64,000 bases of DNA, from assembly GCA_030272155.1 (NCBI GenBank), contig CP126202.1, positions 2,604,001 to 2,668,000 of the forward strand, given 5' to 3'. A program made the position numbers and the translations under genes. Shown here piece after piece: positions 58,245-64,000 of this stretch. The DNA comes from Tetradesmus obliquus. Its lineage: Eukaryota; Chlorophyta; Chlorophyceae; Sphaeropleales; Scenedesmaceae. Position 1 is the first letter of the stretch; every line of letters starts with the position of its first letter. Below the pieces are notes generated by a model that did not search any database, was not told the origin of the DNA, and worked only from the letters and a program-made list of their open reading frames with translations.

Positions 58245-58800
58245 GTGTGCGGGCAGGGATGTCCAGGTTGTGTGCGCGGAGCTTGGCCGCTGCAGCAGTC
58301 ACTGCTGCTGCTGCCTGCACGACAGGGCAGACAGGGGAGAAACAGCAGCACACAGAGCTCATGTGTGTGCGGGCAGGAATGTCCAGGTGGTGTGCACGGG
58401 GCTTGGCTGCTTCAGCACTTGCTGCTGCTGCTGCCTGCATGACAGGGCAGACAGGGGAGACACAGCAGGGCACAGAGCTCATCAGTGTGCGGGCAGGGAT
58501 GTCCAGGTGGTGTGCGCGGGGTTTGGCTGCTGCAGCAGTCACTGCTGCTGCTGCCTGCATGACAGGGCAGACAGGGGAGACACAGCGGCACACAGGGCTC
58601 AGCAGAGTGTGTGGGGAGGCAAGTATAGGTTGTGTGCGCGGGGCTTTGCTGCTGCAGCAGACACTGCTGCTGCCGCCTGCACGGAAGGGCAGACACGGGA
58701 GACACAGCGGCACACAGGGCTCATCAGTGTGAGGGCAGGGATGTCCAGGTTGTGTGCGCGGAGCCGCTGCTGCAGTCACTGCTGCTGCTGCCTGTAGCAG
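58245..58800. repeat. 120-bp tandem array, five copies
   Basis: Units start GTGTGCGGGCAGGGATGTCC at about 58245, 58365 and 58485, with two more diverged copies near 58606 and 58727. The period (40 codons) keeps long frames open on both strands, each a 40-residue repeat. I see no start, splice or codon signal to favour one, so I call it a minisatellite. It abuts the 148-bp array directly. Confidence 0.88.
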
Positions 58801-59059
58801 GGACGGCAGGAGCACCACATGGTGATGGGAAGGGAGCCACAGGAGGGGGTGGGGTCACGGAGGCGCAGCAGTGAGTGGGGCTGTTAATGCAAAAGCCAAG
58901 GGTTGACTGCCTTGAGGCAGGGTCATGATGCTGCAAGGGGGAGTTGTGCCTTGGCAGGGAGTAATCCGGGCTGCAGCTGTGTTAGGATAAGTCATGAAAT
59001 GTATGTTTGACTGCAACACACCTGCAGCAGCTGTTGCGCTTGCTTGCAAGCCTGCTGCA

Positions 59060-59220
59060 TCAAGTCATGCATGCACTACAAGCTGCTGTATGACTCACAT
59101 TTGCCTTGTATAGCATGCTCGCTGACTGCTTGAAGCTGCCAGCCCCGCCAAATTCGTGCTCCTCTTCTTCCTCTGTGTCGTCATCACTGTCAACCAGTGC
59201 ACCTGTATGTATTAACAGTT

Positions 59221-59251
<31 letters not shown>

Positions 59252-59663
59252 GGACCTCGGCATACTTGTAAAAGCTTCATCCACGTTTGTTGCTCTGGTT
59301 CCTACTCTGACTTAACAACGCTACTCTGACTTATCAACGCTGTTGATCAGGGCATCTGGTGTGTCTGCAGAAGTGCAGCAGCAGCAGCAGCAGCGGCTCA
59401 TAGGTGAGCAAGTTAATCCACGTATACAAGATCAGGTGCGCTGCCTAGTCTGTTGCTCGCTGCAGATACAATCTCTGGCCGTGATGCAGATACAGCAACC
59501 GTCAGGATCTGTCGGCTTTGACGTGTGGTGTATCCATTGTGCTCACCTGTGCTGCCGCTTCGTGTCGACATGCGCACTGTCTTCACGCCCGTGATGGTGC
59601 GTCCCACCATCTTCACGTTGCTGCCCACCACGCGGCTGCCGCTGGAGTCCAGAGACATCACCT

Positions 59664-59702
<39 letters not shown>

Positions 59703-59787
59703 TGCAATGATTATGAAGCATGGTTTGTCACAATCTTGACGTTGCTGCCCACCACGCGGCTGCCGCTGGAGTCCAGAGACATCACCT

Positions 59788-59832
<45 letters not shown>

Positions 59833-62800
59833 TGCAATGATTATGAAGCATGGTTTGTCACCATCTTGACGTTGCTGCCCACCACACGGCTGCCGCTGGA
59901 GTCCAGAGACATCACCTGCAGCAGCAGCAGCAGCAGCAGCGGCAGCAAGGGTCCACGCAGCTTAGTCAGCCACTCCAATCAAACTACGACGACGGCCTGT
60001 GTCACTGCCAAGCACACAGCATGCCGCTATATGAAAGTTGGGAAAGTGACACTCAAGGTAAGAACCAGAAACACACCAAGCAGCAGCAGCAGCAGCAGCA
60101 AGCCATCTCACCTTCACACAGAAGTCTTCATGGATCTGCTGCAGCACCACCACGTGGTGACGGGGCGCCACCAGCCCTGCGCGAGCAGCAGCCACCACCG
60201 CCGCCTCCAGCACCGCGTCCCCGTTAGGCCCCGGCGTGGCCAGCATGGGCAGCAGGCCGCGAGTGAGCTGGCAAGCTCGCGCAGTTGCCCTGAAGCACAT
60301 AAAAGGATCATTCATTAGTATGTTAACAGTGACGAAACACATCCTGATAGGAGGCGGCTTGCTTGTTGCAGTTTGAGCTGGCAGGCTCGCGCAGACGCAT
60401 TGCGGCACAATTCAACAAAGTCATGCACGATGATCATGGTGTGATGACACATGATTTACAGCTTGGCCAGCATGGGCAGCAGCCCACGCGTGAGCTGGCA
60501 GGCTCGCGCAGTCGCCCTGCGACAAGCAGGTGAGATAGTGTGCGATGACTAATGGTGATGATAATGTGTGATGAGTTGCCAGCATGGGCAGCAGCCCGCG
60601 CGTGAGCCGGCAGGTGCGGGCGGTGGCCCTGCAGCACAACAAGGAATGATGCACCACATGCACATGTCGATGGAAGGCAGCTGCTTCTTGCATGACGAGG
60701 CTCGCCGGAGGACAGCGCTCCATCTTAGCAGCAGGTCATTGTCTATCACAATGCTGGCAGCACACATCAAAACTCTTTGTCAGATTGCAAAGGAAACTGC
60801 AGTGAGCTACAATGCAGCAGGCTGTGCAGTGCGGTGCAGCTGGCCCACAATGCGCCACTCACTTGCCCTCCAGCCTCCAGCGAATGCCGTCGTTGACGAG
60901 GCGCGGCACCACCAGCGTCAGGATGGGCATTGGGGGGCGGTACTTGGCCACAAGCTGAGCAGTGCGGCCTGCAGGGCGGGCAGCACAGGAGACACACGAG
61001 TGTATCATAGAAGTGGTTGCTTGAATTGCACAGGTGTAAGCCATGCCACAGGTCAGTGCGCTTGGTGCCTGCTGATCAGCCCACGCAGACTGCAGGCCCA
61101 GCATATGTAGATACTGCACATGCATGTGCATGCCCTCACCTGTTGCCGTGTACACCACAATTAGGTCGGCCGTTGTGTTGCCGGCTGTCTAACTGCCGAG
61201 CTGGCGAGGCTCTTCAGAGAAGACATATGCTGCATGCAACCCATGTGAATGTTGGTGCGCATGTTTGCTGTACGGGCTGCTCACCTGTTGCGGTGTAGAC
61301 CACGATCAGGTCTGCTTCTGTGTTGCCTGCCGTCCTCACTGCTGAGCCTGACACCAACACTCATAGCGGATGCCTCCAATCCAAGATATTTACCCCCCAC
61401 AACAAAAGTGCACATCCACCAAACAATATTTGAAGCCATATAAAGCTGCTCACCTGTCGCCGTGTACACCACGATCATGTCGGCCTTTGTGTTGCCTGCT
61501 GTCCTCACTGCTGAGCTGGCCAGGCTCCTTTCACGGATGAGCCTAACAACAGTCAAAGTCACTCTCCTTTTCTGGTCTCAGACCATGTGTTCAACCTGTT
61601 GTGGCTTATACCATCTAAGATGGTGCCAGGACCCATATATGTAACTATCTGCTCTAAAACAGTACATGTTTGCTACATGACTCTGCTCACCTGTCGCCGT
61701 GTACACCACGATGAGGTCTGCCTTTGTGTTGCCTGCCGTCCTCACTGCTGAGCTGGCCAGGCTCTCCAGCTTGCTCAGGTAGGGCAGCTGCTCACCAGCA
61801 GCAGCATACGCCATGCTGCCTGCAAAACATACACACAAATAAGAGCAGGGTTGTCACGACAACAGGTACAGCGCATGCAGCCAGGCGTTCCAGCTTGCTT
61901 AGGTGGGGCAGCTGTTCCCCGGCAGCAGCATACACCATGCTGCCTGCATTGCAGTAAGGTATCACACATAGAATATTTTGTTGGTCAAGGACATACATCG
62001 CATGCTATGGTGTCTAAACACGGCAGCTGCTTGCCAGCAGCGCCTGCGCTGCAGCCACAGCCATGCCAGGAGGATGGCAATCCTGTCTGATGCAGCCAGC
62101 CCTCTGTGCTGCCCTTGTGTGGTGCCAACCCCACCTGTGCTGCATTTGTGAGTCAAAAAGCCCACGTTGTGTGCCAGGGTAAGAGATGTGACAACATGCA
62201 AAGCCCACCTGTGCTGCCCTTGTGTGCCATGGAGTACACGCTCTGCGCGCCAGCACCGCCAAACTTTGTGAAGGCAGCTAGCTCCTGGTAGCCATCATAT
62301 GCAGACTGCAGCAGCAGCAGCGGCAGCGGCAGCAGCAGCAGCAGCGGCGGCAGCAGCAGCAGCAGAAGGTGGAGCCACAGCTGACGCCATGCTATGAGAG
62401 CTAGCATGCCGTACTGGTCGCTACAGCCGGATGCCGCTGATGCCACCCACAACTCATCATCATCAGCAGCCATGTGTAGTGTCAAAGCTCCTGCTATTCA
62501 GTCGGCGGAGCATACATCAGCAGTATGGCAGTGGCATGATCATTGCTTTGCTGGTGTACATCAGCACGCACCGACAGCTGCTCACAAATGCCGCTTGATG
62601 CCAGCAGCAGAGCAGGCACGAATGTTACAAGATTGTCACAAGAGATGTTACGAGACTGTGACAAGGGATGTTACAAGACTGTTACAAGCAGCACTCACCG
62701 ACAGCTGCCCATAGCTGCCGCTTGTGGCCATGGCATGGATCTCATTGTAGGAGCCTGAGTCACTGGCCCTGCAGCAAAGCAGAGCAGGCAGGGGTGTCAC

Positions 62801-64000
62801 AAAACTGTTACAAGCCTGTTACAAAGTACACACAACAAAGGTGCAGTTCTTTGGCGTTTGCGGTGCAGATGGGCACTGATCGTTGCATGATTACTCACTC
62901 AGCCTCCTCAGCGATGCCCTCCTCTGTATCTCCTGGCCTTGTGCAAGCAGCAAACGCCACAGCCTTGCCACTCAGTGCACGGCTGCTGCTCCTGCTGCCT
63001 TACTGTAAGACATGCAGGCAGGCAGCCCCCAAGACAAGCAGGCAGTCACGCACAACGCATACATCGCATGCACCTTTTCAACTAGGCACACGCTGATGCT
63101 GCCTGGCGGAAAGACAAAGAGCAAACACGAGAGAAAAAGCACACTCACTCAGCCTCCTCTGCGATGCCCTCCTCTGTATCCCCTGGGCTCGTGCCAGCAG
63201 CAAAGGCCACATTCTTGCCACTCAGAGCTCCACTGCTGCTCCTGCCGTTGCCGTTGATCGCTAGCTGTGCTGTACTGCCCAGCTGAGGCTCTGCTGCTGC
63301 GGCGTACGTGACAGCAGCATTGAGCTCCTGGGCAGCTGCCATCAGGGAGTCGTAGTGGCTGGAGTAGTCGAAAACACCCTCCGCAACCCTGCAGCCGCAG
63401 CCGCAGCAGCAGCAGCAGCAGCAGCGGCAGGAGCTGTGGCATCAGTATAGGCAGAGAAAGCATGCATGGTTGCACTTCTGCAGAGAAAGCATGCATGGTT
63501 TCACCTGTAGATCTGCAAGACGATGGCAACGCAATGCACTGGACACTGTGACAACATGATCATACATGCTGCCACCAGTGTGTTTGTTACTGTTACGTTA
63601 CATAACAGTTTCATGGCATAACCCACTAACCTGCAGATCTGGGTACTCCCTGCGCAACGTCTCCGCGCCCAGCAGGATGACACGCAGTACTAATGTAATG
63701 AAACCTGACACTTCATTCAATGATTTGATGTGTTTGTTTACTGGTATTGTTTATTGTTTCGACTCACTAACCTGCAGATCTGTGAGATGGTCTCCACGCA
63801 GTGCACGGGGTACTCCCCGCGCAGTGTCTCCGCGCCCAGCAGGATGCCATCCACGCCATCCAGCACAGCATTGGCGATGTCTGAGCAGCAGCAGCAGCAG
63901 GAGCAGCAGCAGGAGCAGCAGCAGCAGCAGCGGCAGCGGCAGCAGCAGGAGCAGCAGGCATGCATTGCATTAGTTTGCAGCAAGCCCAGCAGGATGCCGT
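59060..64000 (-). CDS. Pyruvate kinase, C-terminal half; N-terminus beyond right edge
   Basis: Catalyses phosphoenolpyruvate + ADP to pyruvate + ATP, the last step of glycolysis. Exons in minus sense: about 63880-63774 ([20 protein letters not shown], the conserved A-domain segment), 63390-63150 ([16 protein letters not shown]...), 62768-62700, 62308-62208, 61819-61690 ([20 protein letters not shown] then VVYTATG), 60970-60862 ([20 protein letters not shown]), 60291-60113 (TRGLLPMLA...HEDFCVK), 59661-59549 ([18 protein letters not shown]) and 59202-59060, a Glu-rich tail ([12 protein letters not shown]). The catalytic N-terminal motifs are outside the window. About 130 residues, low complexity and split over three or four exons, lie between [10 protein letters not shown] and [12 protein letters not shown], where most pyruvate kinases have about 20-30. 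The final exon could instead splice at about 59099. No targeting peptide can be judged. Confidence 0.85.
59725..59915 (-). repeat. Two decoy pyruvate-kinase exon starts (acceptor side)
   Basis: CTGCAG/GTGATGTCTCTGGACTCCAG ([18 protein letters not shown]) is true at 59661. It is copied at about 59785 and 59915, with spacing 124 and 130 bp. A (CTG)n run immediately precedes each acceptor. Confidence 0.9.
60366..60632 (-). repeat. Three decoy pyruvate-kinase exon starts (acceptor side)
   Basis: [17 protein letters not shown] coding is true at 60291. It is copied at about 60632-60572 and 60520-60463, with a short remnant near 60392-60366. Confidence 0.85.
61135..61540 (-). repeat. Three decoy pyruvate-kinase exon ends (donor side)
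   Basis: [22 protein letters not shown] with GTGAGC is true at 61690. It is copied at about 61530-61453, 61345-61287 and 61215-61139. The farthest copy has an indel that breaks the frame, yet its ACAG/GTGAGG donor is intact. Confidence 0.9.
61870..61946 (-). repeat. Decoy pyruvate-kinase exon start (acceptor side)
   Basis: [22 protein letters not shown] copies the true exon start at 61819 ([22 protein letters not shown]), about 125 bp upstream in minus sense. Confidence 0.88.
62105..62160 (-). repeat. Two short decoy exon ends
   Basis: CACAA(A/G)(T/G)GCAGCACAG copies the end of the exon at 62208. One copy has a GTGGGG donor; the other lost it (AGGG). Confidence 0.6.
62893..62966 (-). repeat. 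Decoy pyruvate-kinase exon end (donor side)
   Basis: [13 protein letters not shown] with GTGAGT is true at 63150. It is copied about 255 bp downstream in minus sense with an intact donor. Confidence 0.85.
63495..63690 (-). repeat. Two decoy pyruvate-kinase exon ends (donor side)
   Basis: Copies of [12 protein letters not shown]...QICR, true donor at about 63774. The copy at 63690-63630 has an internal deletion but keeps CAG/GTTAGTG. The copy at 63545-63495 keeps only the last 40 bases and has a GTGAAA donor. Confidence 0.75.

Noticed and set aside
57561..58800. CRISPR-like array
   Set aside because: Units are head-to-tail without unique spacers, and the gene context is eukaryotic.
58156..58818. 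Long minus-strand frame of 220 codons over the 120-bp array
   Set aside because: It is open only because the repeat period is a multiple of three. The plus strand is equally open and there is no start, splice or composition support.
58855..59049. Extra C-terminal exon of pyruvate kinase
   Set aside because: A CTGCAG acceptor is present at about 59024, but the peptide has no resemblance to pyruvate kinase and the preceding exon reaches a stop at 59060.

Overview
The window looks like nuclear DNA from a green alga, most likely a chlorophyte of the Scenedesmus/Tetradesmus kind (Sphaeropleales). The genus is my inference. The evidence is eukaryotic gene structure with many short GT-AG introns, CAG/CTG triplet runs throughout (poly-Gln and poly-Ala in proteins, CTG runs in introns), a plant-type SR splicing factor, an AP-4 adaptor subunit and a giant SFI1-type centrin-binding protein. 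I see no rRNA, tRNA, CRISPR array or complete transposon.

Layout. 1-7632 (+): the end of a disordered Ser/Ala-rich exon, then an aromatic-acid-exporter/FUSC-type membrane protein. 9842-11520 (+): an intronless leucine-rich-repeat gene with an F-box-like N-terminus and one apparent 1-base frame break. 12140-14532 (-): an unrecognised Gln/Ala-rich protein with a conserved C-terminal exon. 15981-35138 (+): one very large SFI1-like gene of about 38 exons. 36762-38989 (+): a protein with a possible BTB-like segment and a frame break near its C-terminus. 40472-43198 (-): an RSZ22/SRSF7-type splicing factor. 43894-51797 (-): AP-4 beta. 52667-56412 (-): an aldo/keto reductase. 57561-58800: two abutting tandem arrays (148 bp and 120 bp). 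59060-64000 (-): pyruvate kinase, running off the right edge. The genes belong to unrelated pathways, and nothing suggests an operon or functional cluster.

The most striking property cuts across genes. All six recognised multi-exon genes carry partial tandem copies of their own exon/intron borders, usually 105-150 bp apart and lying inside introns. Copies of exon starts (decoy acceptors) sit upstream of the true exon, and copies of exon ends (decoy donors) sit downstream. Several have in-frame stops or broken splice dinucleotides. The clearest are a 129-bp array (5 decoys plus the true exon) in SFI1, a 112-bp donor array in the exporter, 131/132-bp arrays in AP-4 beta, and the repeated exon end in pyruvate kinase.

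A second oddity is a roughly 0.5-kb AT-richer patch in an AP-4 beta intron (about 46674-47189). It encodes what look like bacterial-type fragments: a HINT-domain C-terminus on + and leucine-rich repeats on -. An 18-bp direct repeat flanks it.

Exon borders were read by eye from splice consensus and protein continuity. Treat them as approximate.
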